Part shown: one piece after another, positions 24,736 through 32,659 of the stretch
How the letters are laid out: the number at the start of each line of letters is the position of its first letter
Numbering within the stretch: the stretch's first letter is position 1
Origin: Bacteroidota bacterium
Lineage (GTDB): Bacteria; Bacteroidota; Bacteroidia; Flavobacteriales_F; PHOS-HE28
Assembly (NCBI GenBank): GCA_018266685.1
Contig: JAFDZY010000041.1
Span: 1 to 42,297 of the forward strand
DNA length: 42,297 bases
Direction: 5' to 3'
Position numbers and translations under genes: made by a program
Notes under the pieces: generated by a model
The model's database searches: none
What the model was told of the DNA's origin: nothing
Seen by the model: the letters and a program-made list of their open reading frames with translations, nothing else

Positions 24736-27700
24736 ATGCTGAATCGCCTGGTCGAATTCTCCCTGCGGTACAAATTTCTCGTCCTGATCGTCTTCGCTGT
24801 TGTGGCGTTTCTCGGCATCAGCGCGGTGCGCAATGTGCCGATCGATGCGTTCCCCGACGTGACCCCGGTCCAGGTCAACATCTACACCGAATCACCGGGG
24901 CTAGCGGCCGAAGACGTCGAGCAACTATTGACCACCCCGGTGGAGTCCGCGCTGGCGGGCTTGCCCAAGGTTCAGGAAATCCGCTCGGTCAGCCTGTTCG
25001 GGTTGTCGTATGTGTCGGTCTATTTCAAGGACGACATGAATATCTATTTCGCCCGCCAACTGGTCGGCGAACGTCTGCAGGAGATCGGTGACCGATTGCC
25101 CCAAGGCTATGGCAAGCCCAGCATGGGTCCGAATACGTCCGGCCTTGGGCAGGTGTACTGGTACACGGTCGAACGTGCTCCGGGCGTTACGAAAGACCAG
25201 GTCAGCGATATGGATCTGCGCACTTGGCAGGAATGGACGGTGCGGCTGATTTTGCGTACCGCGCCGGGCGTGGACGATGTCAGTTCCTGGGGTGGCGGCG
25301 AACGCCAATACCAGGTGCAGATCGATCCGCAACGCCTGTATGCCCGGGGTCTTGGTTTCGGCGACGTGATCAATGCCTTGCCGGCGAACAATGGTCAGGT
25401 CGGCGGCAACGTGATGGACGTGGGCCGCGAGCAATTCCTGGTGCGTGGTCTGGGATTGTTGAAGTCGACCGACGATATCGGTGCGATCGTGCTCAAGGCC
25501 GAACACGGAAGCCCCGTGTATCTTCGGGATGTGGCGACCATTGTCGAAGCGCCGGCGCCACGCTTCGGTGCGGTCACCCGCGACGGACAGGAAGTGGTGA
25601 TGGGGCAGGCGCTGGCCCGCATCGGCGAGAACGCCAAGAATGTGGTCGAAGCGGTCAAGGGCAAGCTCGATGTGGTCCGCGCCGCATTGCCGAAGACGAT
25701 GGTGCTCAAGCCGATCTACGAGCGCACCGACCTCGTCAACAAGGCGGTGGAAACCGCAGTGCGGGCTCTGGTTGAGGGCTCACTACTGGTCGCCGTGATC
25801 CTGTTTCTGTTCCTGGGCGAGGTGCGCTCGGCATTGGTGGTGATCGTGACATTGCCACTGGCAATGCTGATTGCGTTTATCGGGATGGGCCAAGCCGGCC
25901 TGTCGGCCAACTTGATGTCACTGGCCGGTCTTGCGATCGGCATCGGCATGATGGTGGACGGCGCCGTGGTCATGGTCGAGAACGCATTCCGGATCATGGC
26001 CGAACGTCTTGAGCATGGCGAGAAGGTCGACAGGACATCGGCGGTACTGGCTGCAGCAAAGGAAGTGGCGAATCCGATCGCATTCGCGATCATCATCATC
26101 ATCGTGGTGTTCCTGCCACTATTCTCACTGGAAGGCCTTGAAGGCAAGATGTTCAAGCCGATGGCCTTCAACATCGCCTTCGCGATGGCGGGCTCGTTGA
26201 TTTTGAGCTTGACCCTGATCCCTGTGCTGGCCTCGATGATCCTCAAGCCCAAGGTGGAGCGCGATACCTGGCTCGTGGCACGAATCAAGCGCCTGTACCG
26301 ACCGCTGCTGGACAAGGCGTTGGCACGCAAGAAAGTCGTTGTCGTCAGCGCGGTAGTGGCGCTCGTACTCAGTCTTGCGCTGTTTCCCTTCCTCGGCAAG
26401 GAATTCATGCCGCAGTTGCAGGAAGGCTCGATCATGTGGCGCGTCACTGGCATCCCCTCGACCTCGCTCAACGAGTCGATCCGGACCAGCAACACGATCG
26501 CGACAGCCTTCAAGCAATTCCCGGAGGTGGAAACGACGCTCGCGATGATCGGGCGTGCCGAGAAGGGCGAGACGGCCGACGTCAACTACATGGAAATCTA
26601 CACGGCGCTCAAGCCTGAAAGTGAGTGGAAGTCCGGCCGCAACATCAAGCAGCTCGAAGCGGAGATGCAGAAGACCTTGGAGAAGGTCGTCCCCAACGTG
26701 GTGCCCGGCTACACCCAGCCGATCCAGATGCGGGTGGAGGAACTGATCTCCGGCGTGCGCGCCACCTTGGCGCTCAAACTGTATGGTCAGGATTTGCGTG
26801 AGCTCGACCGGCTCAGTGGCCGGATCAAGCAGGTACTCGACAAAGTGCCTGGTGTCGCCGATCTCGCGCTGGAAGCCAATATCGGCAAGCCGCAGATCCG
26901 CATCGCGGTCAAACGCGATGAACTGGCTCGCCACGGCATGAATGCCGAAGAAGTGCTGACTATCGTCCGCAATGGGTTGGGCGGAGAACCCGTCAGCGTG
27001 CTGCTCGATGGGGTCAAGCGCTTCGACATCGCGGTTCGACTGGAAGATGCCACACGCGATTCCGTGGAGGCGCTGCGCCGCATTCCGTTGCGAACGGCGA
27101 CCGGGGCGCTGGTGCCGTTGTCGGAAGTTGCAGACGTTGACGTGGCCGAGGGCTACTCCTTCGTTCGTCGCGAGCAATTGCAACGCTATGCCGTGATCCA
27201 GATGGATGTGCGCGGTCGCGATGTCGATGGCTTCGTCAAGGACGCCGAGGCAGCAATCAAGCAGCAAGTGAAGCTGCCATCTGGCTACTGGATCGAGTGG
27301 GGTGGTGCGTTCGAGAACCAGCAACGGGCGCTAGCGAAACTGGCGTTGATCGTGCCGGTCACGATCTTCTTCATCTTCGTGTTGCTTTACACCGCGTTCA
27401 ACTCCGTCAAATACGCAGCATTGATCCTGGCCAATGTGCCGTTTGCCACGATCGGCGGATTGCTCGCACTGTTCGTGACTGGGCAGTACCTCTCGGTGCC
27501 CTCGGCGATCGGCTTCATCGCGGTGTTCGGTGTGGCCATGCTCAATGGCATCGTGCTGGTCAGCTTTCTCAATGAGCTCCGTGAGAAAGGCTTGTCGGTG
27601 CGGGAGGCAGTCGTCCAGGGCACGGCCTTGCGGCTGCGCCCTGTATTGATGACTGCGAGCGTCGCCATCCTCGGTTTGGTGCCGATGCTGCTCTCCAGCG

Positions 27701-27861
27701 GGGTCGGTGCCGAGACCCAGCGTCCGCTGGCCACGGTCGTCGTTGGAGGGCTGATCAGTTCGACGTTGCTGACCCTGATCCTGCTGCCCGTGTTGTACGA
27801 ATGGCTCGAAACCCGTGCCGAGCGCAAATCGGCCGAACCCATCCCGCTGGAGACCAAGTGA
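24736..27861 (+). CDS. czcA: CzcA-type heavy-metal RND efflux pump
   Basis: A 1041-residue inner-membrane proton/metal antiporter with the usual two halves of transmembrane bundle and periplasmic porter loop. The N-terminus is VPIDAFPDVTPVQVNIYTES; TM4 reads GLAIGIGMMVDGAVVMVEN. D408 and E415 of classical CzcA are kept, but the position of D402 (DFGIIVDG in Cupriavidus CzcA) is Gly402. It is therefore a CzcA relative with an altered proton/metal relay, and its substrate (Zn, Cd, Co or Ni) should not be assumed. GGGAGG precedes ATG 24736. Its stop overlaps the start of a PII-like gene (TGATG). Confidence 0.94.
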   Translation: MLNRLVEFSLRYKFLVLIVFAVVAFLGISAVRNVPIDAFPDVTPVQVNIYTESPGLAAEDVEQLLTTPVESALAGLPKVQEIRSVSLFGLSYVSVYFKDDMNIYFARQLVGERLQEIGDRLPQGYGKPSMGPNTSGLGQVYWYTVERAPGVTKDQVSDMDLRTWQEWTVRLILRTAPGVDDVSSWGGGERQYQVQIDPQRLYARGLGFGDVINALPANNGQVGGNVMDVGREQFLVRGLGLLKSTDDIGAIVLKAEHGSPVYLRDVATIVEAPAPRFGAVTRDGQEVVMGQALARIGENAKNVVEAVKGKLDVVRAALPKTMVLKPIYERTDLVNKAVETAVRALVEGSLLVAVILFLFLGEVRSALVVIVTLPLAMLIAFIGMGQAGLSANLMSLAGLAIGIGMMVDGAVVMVENAFRIMAERLEHGEKVDRTSAVLAAAKEVANPIAFAIIIIIVVFLPLFSLEGLEGKMFKPMAFNIAFAMAGSLILSLTLIPVLASMILKPKVERDTWLVARIKRLYRPLLDKALARKKVVVVSAVVALVLSLALFPFLGKEFMPQLQEGSIMWRVTGIPSTSLNESIRTSNTIATAFKQFPEVETTLAMIGRAEKGETADVNYMEIYTALKPESEWKSGRNIKQLEAEMQKTLEKVVPNVVPGYTQPIQMRVEELISGVRATLALKLYGQDLRELDRLSGRIKQVLDKVPGVADLALEANIGKPQIRIAVKRDELARHGMNAEEVLTIVRNGLGGEPVSVLLDGVKRFDIAVRLEDATRDSVEALRRIPLRTATGALVPLSEVADVDVAEGYSFVRREQLQRYAVIQMDVRGRDVDGFVKDAEAAIKQQVKLPSGYWIEWGGAFENQQRALAKLALIVPVTIFFIFVLLYTAFNSVKYAALILANVPFATIGGLLALFVTGQYLSVPSAIGFIAVFGVAMLNGIVLVSFLNELREKGLSVREAVVQGTALRLRPVLMTASVAILGLVPMLLSSGVGAETQRPLATVVVGGLISSTLLTLILLPVLYEWLETRAERKSAEPIPLETK

Positions 27862-28190
27862 TGAAACAGATCAAGGCGTTCGTGCATCGCAATCGCGTCT
27901 CCGATCTCATCCATACGCTGGAAGCCTCAGGCTTCCAGCGGTTGAGCTTCTTCGACGTGAAGGGCCTGCTGCGCGCACTCAGTGCGCGCGAGCAGGAGTA
28001 TTCCGTCGAGTTCGGGGACCAAGTAGTCAACGAAGTGCAGATGGAGTTGTTTTGCGAAGGAGAAGACGTGGATCGTGCAGTCGAGATCTTTCGTCGTATT
28101 GGATGGACCGGGCGCGCTGATGCGGGCTGGGTCTATGTCAGTGATGTAGAGCAGGTCATTGTCATCGGCGGCGACAAGCCGCCGGCATGA
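27861..28190 (+). CDS. PII-like protein of the PII-NG type, coupled to czcA
   Basis: A 109-residue protein with a ferredoxin-like beta-alpha-beta pattern: MKQIKAFVHRNRVSDLIHTLEASGF, a central stretch corresponding to the T-loop, VQMELFCEGEDVDRAVEIFRRIGWTG and VYVSDVEQVIVIGG. It looks like the 'new group' PII proteins (PII-NG) described beside CzcA/CusA pumps; the classical uridylylated Tyr and PII signature are missing. Start ATG 27861 overlaps the czcA stop by one base. It probably senses a ligand or metal and modulates the pump; function in this group is unproven. CutA-like identity is the main alternative. Confidence 0.78.
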   Translation: MKQIKAFVHRNRVSDLIHTLEASGFQRLSFFDVKGLLRALSAREQEYSVEFGDQVVNEVQMELFCEGEDVDRAVEIFRRIGWTGRADAGWVYVSDVEQVIVIGGDKPPA

Positions 28191-28279
28191 GTCGGACAGT
28201 GGGCGGGGGCAACTCCTGCGAGCGGCGCTCACGCACCCAGTGGCTATGATCGACATGCAAATACTTAACGGCGGCCCTT

Positions 28280-29017
28280 ATGAGTAGTGTGCTTTCCAGT
28301 GTTCTGACCTATGCGATGTTTCCGGTCGTAGCGGCAATCGTTGGCGCACTGGTATCGACCTTCCGTCCGCCCGGGCCGAGACTGCGCAGTGCAATTCAGC
28401 ATTTTGCTGCGGGGGTGGTGTTCTCGGTCGTTGCGGTGGAATTGCTGCCGGACATCGTGCGTTCGCATACTCGCGCTTCGGCTTTCCATGTTGTCATCGG
28501 CTTTGCGATTGGTGTCGGGGTGATGCTTGCGCTCCGATCCATGGCAGAAAAGTTGGAGAAAGCAACCCCGGAAAGCAGATCCAGGCTGCCAATAGCCTTT
28601 CTCGCCGCGATTGCGGTGGATCTGCTGATCGACGGTCTATTGATTGGTATCGGATTCGCCGCTGGGGCGAAAGAGGGCAGACTGCTCACGTTGGCCCTGA
28701 CCGTCGAGCTTTTATCGCTCGGGCTGGCAGTTGCCGTCACCCTGACGGACGCGGGGGCGACCCGAGCCAAGATCATTGGAGTTACTACGACGTTGGCCAT
28801 GGCGCTACTCGTTGGTGCTGCTGGCGGGGCGACCCTGTTGGTGGGTTTGTCCCCCGTGGCGCTCGAAATCGCGTTCTCGTTTGGGCTGGCGGCTCTGCTA
28901 TTCCTCGTCACAGAAGAACTGCTCACCGAAGCCCATGAGGTCCCCGAAACGCACTGGATTACATCCGCTTTTTTTGCCGGTTTCCTGCTCTTCTTGATTC
29001 TTGGCATGGCGTGGTAA
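28280..29017 (+). CDS. ZIP-family metal transporter
   Basis: A 245-residue polytopic membrane protein with seven to eight transmembrane segments. ZIP-like elements are IQHFAAGVVFSVVAVELLPDI (TM2), AVDLLIDGLLIGIGFAAGAKEG (TM4, where the usual HNxPEG is replaced by an Asp-based version) and TEELLTEAHEVPETHW (TM7). Such proteins normally carry Zn2+ or other divalent ions into the cytoplasm; the altered TM4 motif makes the substrate uncertain. No convincing Shine-Dalgarno precedes ATG 28280; ATG 28316 is an in-frame alternative. It follows the PII-like gene by 89 bases on the same strand and is followed by a hairpin. Confidence 0.82.
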   Translation: MSSVLSSVLTYAMFPVVAAIVGALVSTFRPPGPRLRSAIQHFAAGVVFSVVAVELLPDIVRSHTRASAFHVVIGFAIGVGVMLALRSMAEKLEKATPESRSRLPIAFLAAIAVDLLIDGLLIGIGFAAGAKEGRLLTLALTVELLSLGLAVAVTLTDAGATRAKIIGVTTTLAMALLVGAAGGATLLVGLSPVALEIAFSFGLAALLFLVTEELLTEAHEVPETHWITSAFFAGFLLFLILGMAW

Positions 29018-29047
29018 CAACATCGCACGTCTGTGAGGCAACCACAC

Positions 29048-29064
29048 AGCTCAGATACTGAGCT
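29048..29064 (+). terminator. Small hairpin after the ZIP gene
   Basis: Perfect 7-bp stem AGCTCAG-ATA-CTGAGCT with a weak downstream T-bias (TTGGTCTGCTT), 30 bases beyond the stop codon. The remaining bases up to the arsR promoter (29065-29254) show no gene. Confidence 0.45.
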
Positions 29065-29254
29065 TGGTCTGCTTATAACAAGTGGCGCAAGCGGGCTTCC
29101 ATCATCGAATTGATCTGACTAGGCGAGAGCACTCCTCAACGATTGCCTCCCAATCAACCAACGAATGTCGTTAGCCGTTGTTGGCTGCTAGCTGTGGTCA
29201 GGAAAAGCATCGTGGATACACGAACTGAAATGCGTTCGAATGATTATCGACCGC

Positions 29255-29288
29255 TTGACATTATTCATAATTTCCAGAAATATGGAAT
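29255..29288 (+). promoter_or_regulatory. arsR promoter with imperfect 12-2-12 dyad (ArsR operator candidate)
   Basis: TTGACA (29255-29260), 17-base spacer, AAATAT (29278-29283), then 6 bases to the arsR ATG, which would make the mRNA nearly leaderless. An alternative -10 CATAAT lies at 29266-29271. The dyad ATTCATAATTTC / GAAATATGGAAT (29263-29288, 9 of 12 pairs) overlaps both -10 candidates, as expected for ArsR repression. Confidence 0.55.
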
Positions 29289-29289
29289 C

Positions 29290-29631
29290 ATGAAGAATGA
29301 TACCGCAGTTTCCGCCCTCAACGCTCTCAGCCACGAATCCCGGCTCGCTGCTTTCCGGGCTCTGGTCCAAGCTGGCCCCGATGGCCTGGCCGTGGGCGAA
29401 CTTCGTGAGCAAATAGATATTCCCCCGGCCACGCTGACAGCCCATCTCAATGTGCTGCGGACTGCTGGCCTTGTGGACGACGAACGCGAAGGCCGCGTCA
29501 TTCGCGTGCGTGCCAACTACAAGCACATGAACGCGCTGATCGCTTATCTCACCGAAAACTGCTGCGCTGGCGCTGCGGATTGTGGCCCGGATGCAAGCTG
29601 CAAACCCAAAAAGACAGGAGCCCGTAAATGA
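29290..29631 (+). CDS. arsR: ArsR-family arsenic-responsive repressor
   Basis: A 113-residue winged-helix repressor (ALNALSHESRLAAFRALVQAG, recognition helix PPATLTAHLNVLRTAGLV, wing REGRVIRVRANY). It lacks the CVC motif of the E. coli type; instead it has C91-C92-x5-C98 near the C-terminus (ENCCAGAADC), the same spacing as the As(III) site C95/C96/C102 of the Acidithiobacillus ferrooxidans protein. It releases DNA on binding As(III) or antimonite. The upstream open frame to 29143 is not supported. ATG 29290 sits directly after the promoter elements. Its stop overlaps the arsI start (ATGA). Confidence 0.92.
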   Translation: MKNDTAVSALNALSHESRLAAFRALVQAGPDGLAVGELREQIDIPPATLTAHLNVLRTAGLVDDEREGRVIRVRANYKHMNALIAYLTENCCAGAADCGPDASCKPKKTGARK

Positions 29632-30116
29632 ACCGCTTTCACGTCCACCTCAATGTTGCCGATCTCGATGCCAGCATCCGCTTCTATTCGGAGTTGTTCT
29701 CGGCGCAACCCACCGTCCTCAAGCCCGATTACGCCAAGTGGATGCTGGAAGACCCTCGGGTGAACTTCGCCATTTCCAATACAGGTCGTGCACCGGGCAT
29801 CGATCATCTGGGCTTCCAGGTGGAAAGTAATGACGACCTGGCCGCGATCGGTGAGCGATTGAACCGCGCCGGCGGCACCGTTGTCCCGGAAGAGGCGGCG
29901 ATCTGCTGCTACGCCAAGTCCGACAAGCTGTGGACGGAAGATCCGCAGGGCACGCGCTGGGAAACCTTTCACACCAAGGGCGAAGCGACCACGTATCACA
30001 CGGGTGATGCGGCATGCGCGACCGATGGCGCGTCTTGCAGCCCAGATATCAAGTCGATCAAGCCGCGCCCGGATCAGGTGACATCCTGCTGCGCACCGCA
30101 ATCCGGGTGCTGCTGA
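29628..30116 (+). CDS. arsI: ArsI-type C-As lyase (VOC family)
   Basis: A 162-residue glyoxalase/dioxygenase-fold enzyme. It has the ArsI pattern: H5 (FHVHLNV), H60 (IDHLGFQV), E112 (WETF) as Fe(II) ligands and the vicinal pair C93-C94 (AICCYAKSDK) that binds trivalent organoarsenical. ArsI splits the carbon-arsenic bond of methylarsenite to give arsenite; the related CadI is the alternative name. The C-terminus adds a Cys-rich tail (SCCAPQSGCC), possibly an extra arsenic-binding site. ATGA overlap with arsR shows coupling. It lies 55 bases before the first arsenate reductase. Confidence 0.88.
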   Translation: MNRFHVHLNVADLDASIRFYSELFSAQPTVLKPDYAKWMLEDPRVNFAISNTGRAPGIDHLGFQVESNDDLAAIGERLNRAGGTVVPEEAAICCYAKSDKLWTEDPQGTRWETFHTKGEATTYHTGDAACATDGASCSPDIKSIKPRPDQVTSCCAPQSGCC

Positions 30117-30171
30117 TCCTCCGCTTATCCGTCCCCAGCCGCCCGTCCGATCAAATCCTTGGAGTGACGTC

Positions 30172-30660
30172 ATGAATGAACCTCGCACGTTCAACGCCTT
30201 GTTCCTGTGCACCGGCAATTCGGCGCGCAGCCAGATGGCAGAAGCCTTGCTCAACCACTACGGCAAAGGACGGTTCCGTGCCTACAGTGCTGGGAGCCAC
30301 CCCTCTGCTACGGTGCAGCCACTGGCCGCGCAGTTCATCGGCGAACTGGGACAGGACACCTCGACCCTGCAACCGAAAAGCTGGGACACCTTCGCGGGTG
30401 CAGATGCGCCGAAGATGGATTTCATCATCACCGTGTGCGACAACGCCGCCGGCGATACCTGCCCGGTCTGGGTCGGACACCCAGCATTGGCGCACTGGGG
30501 CGTACCGGACCCAGCATTGAAGCCAGATGATCCGAAAGGATTCAAGGACGCTTGGCTGACCTTGCGACGTCGCATCGAATTGCTGCTGGCATTACCTCTG
30601 GAAAAACTTGACCACCTTGCTCGCGAGCAGGAGTTGCGTCTGATCGGGAAGGAAGTCTGA
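30172..30660 (+). CDS. arsC: Arsenate reductase, LMW-PTP fold (first copy)
   Basis: A 162-residue enzyme of the low-molecular-weight phosphatase fold. It has the CX5R loop C13-TGNSA-R19-S and Cys pair C89/C97 (VCDNAAGDTC), consistent with a Cys-relay arsenate reductase; the pair spacing is one longer than in Staphylococcus ArsC, so the electron donor (thioredoxin, glutaredoxin or other) is uncertain. The product reduces As(V) to As(III). It is 3 bases upstream of a second arsC-like gene of the same fold. Confidence 0.9.
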   Translation: MNEPRTFNALFLCTGNSARSQMAEALLNHYGKGRFRAYSAGSHPSATVQPLAAQFIGELGQDTSTLQPKSWDTFAGADAPKMDFIITVCDNAAGDTCPVWVGHPALAHWGVPDPALKPDDPKGFKDAWLTLRRRIELLLALPLEKLDHLAREQELRLIGKEV

Positions 30661-30663
30661 TCC

Positions 30664-31047
30664 ATGAAGCGCGTCCTGTTCGTCTGTATCGAAAATTCCA
30701 ATCGCAGCCAGATGGCCGAGGCCTTCGCGCACATCTACGGCGGTGATCAGGTTGAAGCGTTAAGCGCCGGATCGAAACCCTCCGGCGTGATCAACCCGAA
30801 GGCGATCCGTTTCATGAGCGAACTCGGTTACGACCTGACTCAGCAGGCCTCGAAGTCGCTGGACGACATCGATGGCGAATTCGATGCGGTGATCACCATG
30901 GGCTGTGGTGACAACTGCCCATGGGTGCCGGCAAAACGTCGCGAGGATTGGGCGTTGCCGGATCCGAAGCACATGGACGATGACGCCTATCGCGCCGTGC
31001 GCGATGAGATCGCCCAACGCGTCAAGAAGCTGCTGGCGGAACTCTGA
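30664..31047 (+). CDS. arsC: Arsenate reductase, LMW-PTP fold (second copy)
   Basis: A 127-residue arsenate reductase with loop C8-IENSN-R14-S and C81/C85 (TMGCGDNCPW), then the PDPKHMDDDAYR stretch of thioredoxin-linked ArsC proteins. It is shorter than the first copy and not a close duplicate, so the operon has two different reductases. Its stop overlaps the aquaglyceroporin start (TGATG). Confidence 0.9.
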   Translation: MKRVLFVCIENSNRSQMAEAFAHIYGGDQVEALSAGSKPSGVINPKAIRFMSELGYDLTQQASKSLDDIDGEFDAVITMGCGDNCPWVPAKRREDWALPDPKHMDDDAYRAVRDEIAQRVKKLLAEL

Positions 31048-31721
31048 TGCCCTTGTCGCGCAAGTTGCTGGCCGAATTCCTCGGCACCGCGCTGCTGCTC
31101 GCGTGTGTGGTTGGCTCCGGGATCATGGGCGTGAAGCTCTCGCAAGGGAACGATGCGGTCGCGTTGCTGGCCAATGCCGGCGCGACCGCCGGCATCTTGT
31201 ACGTCTTGATCATCCTGTTCGGTCCGATTTCCGGTGCGCACTTCAATCCTGCAGTGACTTTGGTGATGCGCCTGCGCGGCGAGCTGACCACGCGGGATAC
31301 GGTGGCCTACATTGCCGTGCAAATTGTTGCGGCGATCACCGGCGTGCTGCTGGCACACGCCATGTTCGACCTGCCGTTGATCCAGCCCGGAACCCATACA
31401 CGAACCGGCGCGGCTCAATGGTTGAGCGAAGGCATCGCGACCTTCGGGCTAGTGTTGACCATTCTGCTCGGCTTACGGCATCGGCCGACTACCATTCCGG
31501 TGTTGGTGGCCAGCTACATCTTCGCCGCGTACTGGTTTACCGCCAGCACGTCCTTCGCAAACCCAGCGGTCACGATCGCGCGATCACTCACACAAACCTT
31601 TGCCGGCATCCGCCCCGATGACATCGTCGGATTCGCATTTGCGCAATTGGTTGGGGCGGCAATCGGCTTGTTCGTGGCGAATGCCATTGCGCCGGGAGGG
31701 CGGCAAGGCCAATCGACTTGA
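31047..31721 (+). CDS. aqpS: MIP-family aquaglyceroporin of the arsenic operon (AqpS-like)
   Basis: A 224-residue channel with six transmembrane helices and the two half-helix motifs N67-P-A (HFNPAVTL) and N172-P-A (FANPAVTIAR). In Sinorhizobium meliloti the related AqpS in an ars operon lets As(III) produced by ArsC leave the cell down its gradient. No ArsB or Acr3 pump gene is seen in this operon, which supports the same role here. Start ATG 31047 is coupled to arsC. The gene converges on the GDCCVxC gene 20 bases away. Confidence 0.9.
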   Translation: MPLSRKLLAEFLGTALLLACVVGSGIMGVKLSQGNDAVALLANAGATAGILYVLIILFGPISGAHFNPAVTLVMRLRGELTTRDTVAYIAVQIVAAITGVLLAHAMFDLPLIQPGTHTRTGAAQWLSEGIATFGLVLTILLGLRHRPTTIPVLVASYIFAAYWFTASTSFANPAVTIARSLTQTFAGIRPDDIVGFAFAQLVGAAIGLFVANAIAPGGRQGQST

Positions 31722-31741
31722 ACGCCTAGCGGCGAACTGCT

Positions 31742-31975
31742 TCAGGGAGCGGCAGCCGATCGCCCGCAACACGATTGATTCTGCTGGATCGGCGGGCACG
31801 GCACGGTGCCGTAGGAGCAGAACACGCAGCAATCACCCGACTTGGGGCGCAGCACAGCGCCACAACCGGCGCAGTCATAGAAAAACTGGCAGGCCGTCGT
31901 TGGCATTGCCTCCGTGCGCTGATGCCCGCATTCCGGGCACGTCAACGTGCTCTGCAACTGGAGTTCACTTGCCAC
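31742..31975 (-). CDS. GDCCVxC-domain small Cys-rich protein
   Basis: A 77-residue protein with C13-PE-C16, C35-AG-C38 and G47-D-C-C-V-F-C53-S-Y-G. NCBI-type naming uses 'GDCCVxC domain-containing (seleno)protein'; here all positions are Cys codons. It is usually found with mer or other metal genes and its function is unknown. I chose GTG 31975, which overlaps the merP stop by 11 bases and gives the family-typical start ASELQLQSTLTCPECGH; the frame extends upstream inside merP only as shadow. It is the last gene of the merT-merP operon. Confidence 0.78.
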   Translation of the reverse strand: MASELQLQSTLTCPECGHQRTEAMPTTACQFFYDCAGCGAVLRPKSGDCCVFCSYGTVPCPPIQQNQSCCGRSAAAP

Positions 31976-32249
31976 TGGTTCTGGCCTTGGCAGGGAAGCC
32001 CGCTTCGGTAACGACCTGCGCAATCGCCGGCGCACTGGTACGGTCGGCATCGAAGTTCACGGTGACCGTTGCGGATTTCAGATCGACTTGCGTCTTGGTG
32101 ACGCCTGGCGTTTTGCCGAGTGCCTTTTCGATCGTGATGTTGCACGTCGGGCAGGTCATGTTCTGCACATCCAGCACCACAGCCTTCGGTGTCGCTGCCT
32201 GCGCCAAACCGGACCATGCCAACACCAAAACAGCGAACATCTTGTTCAT
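31965..32249 (-). CDS. merP: Periplasmic mercury-binding protein MerP
   Basis: A 94-residue heavy-metal-associated (HMA) domain protein: signal peptide ending about AQA-AT (18), metal motif M31-T-C33-P-T-C36, and the remainder of the ferredoxin-like fold (VTKTQVDLKSATVTVNFD, VVTEAGFPAK). It delivers Hg(II) to MerT. A strong AAGGAG precedes ATG 32249; merT is 10 bases upstream. No MerA or MerB is encoded nearby. Confidence 0.93.
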   Translation of the reverse strand: MNKMFAVLVLAWSGLAQAATPKAVVLDVQNMTCPTCNITIEKALGKTPGVTKTQVDLKSATVTVNFDADRTSAPAIAQVVTEAGFPAKARTSGK

Positions 32250-32259
32250 CGACTTCTCC

Positions 32260-32616
32260 TTACAGGAACCAGGATACGTAGTAGGGAAACAGCAAGAGCA
32301 ACACGATCACAACCGTCGCCACCCACAACCATATCCGCCGGCGCCGAAGGATGCGTGGATCAACACACGCGCCATCGGATCGGCAGCGGGAGTTCGGACC
32401 ATACATCGTCCAGAACGCCCACCCCAGGCAGGCAAGCGTGGCCAAGCTGAACCAAGGACGCCACGGTTCAAGTGCGGTCAGGTTGGCGATCCAGGCGCCG
32501 CTGATCCCAGCCAGCACAAACACCAGGGGAAGCACGCAGCACACTGATGCCCCGATCGCCGCCAGGCTGGCGCCCAGGATCGCGGTCAGGGGGGATTTGG
32601 CGGTTTTGTCGAGCAT
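32260..32616 (-). CDS. merT: Mercuric transport protein MerT
   Basis: A 118-residue inner-membrane protein with three transmembrane helices. It has the vicinal pair C26-C27 in TM1 (ASVCCVLPLV) and the cytoplasmic-loop pair C78/C84 (SRCRSDGAC), spaced as in Tn501 MerT. It takes Hg(II) from MerP and imports it. The promoter -10 ends only 6 bases before ATG 32616, so transcription should start at or next to the ATG and the mRNA is probably leaderless; no Shine-Dalgarno is present. First gene of a minus-strand operon divergent from merR. Confidence 0.93.
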   Translation of the reverse strand: MLDKTAKSPLTAILGASLAAIGASVCCVLPLVFVLAGISGAWIANLTALEPWRPWFSLATLACLGWAFWTMYGPNSRCRSDGACVDPRILRRRRIWLWVATVVIVLLLLFPYYVSWFL

Positions 32617-32659
32617 GGCGGCATACTACAGTCCGTACCCGAGTACGGAGTCAAGCATC
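32617..32659. promoter_or_regulatory. MerR operator and divergent mer promoters
   Basis: The dyad TCCGTAC-CCGA-GTACGGA (32632-32649) matches the Tn501 mer operator arms exactly, with a 4-base centre. On the minus strand TTGACT (-35) and TAGTAT (-10) are separated by 20 bases, the over-long spacing MerR corrects by twisting DNA. It serves merT and, in the other direction, merR. Confidence 0.88.

Noticed and set aside
23511..24881. Minus-strand frame of 456 codons opposite czcB
   Set aside because: Spans two real plus-strand genes whose lipobox and adaptor motifs are clear; antisense shadow.
26125..27324. Minus-strand frame of 399 codons opposite czcA
   Set aside because: Low-complexity antisense of an RND pump; no support.
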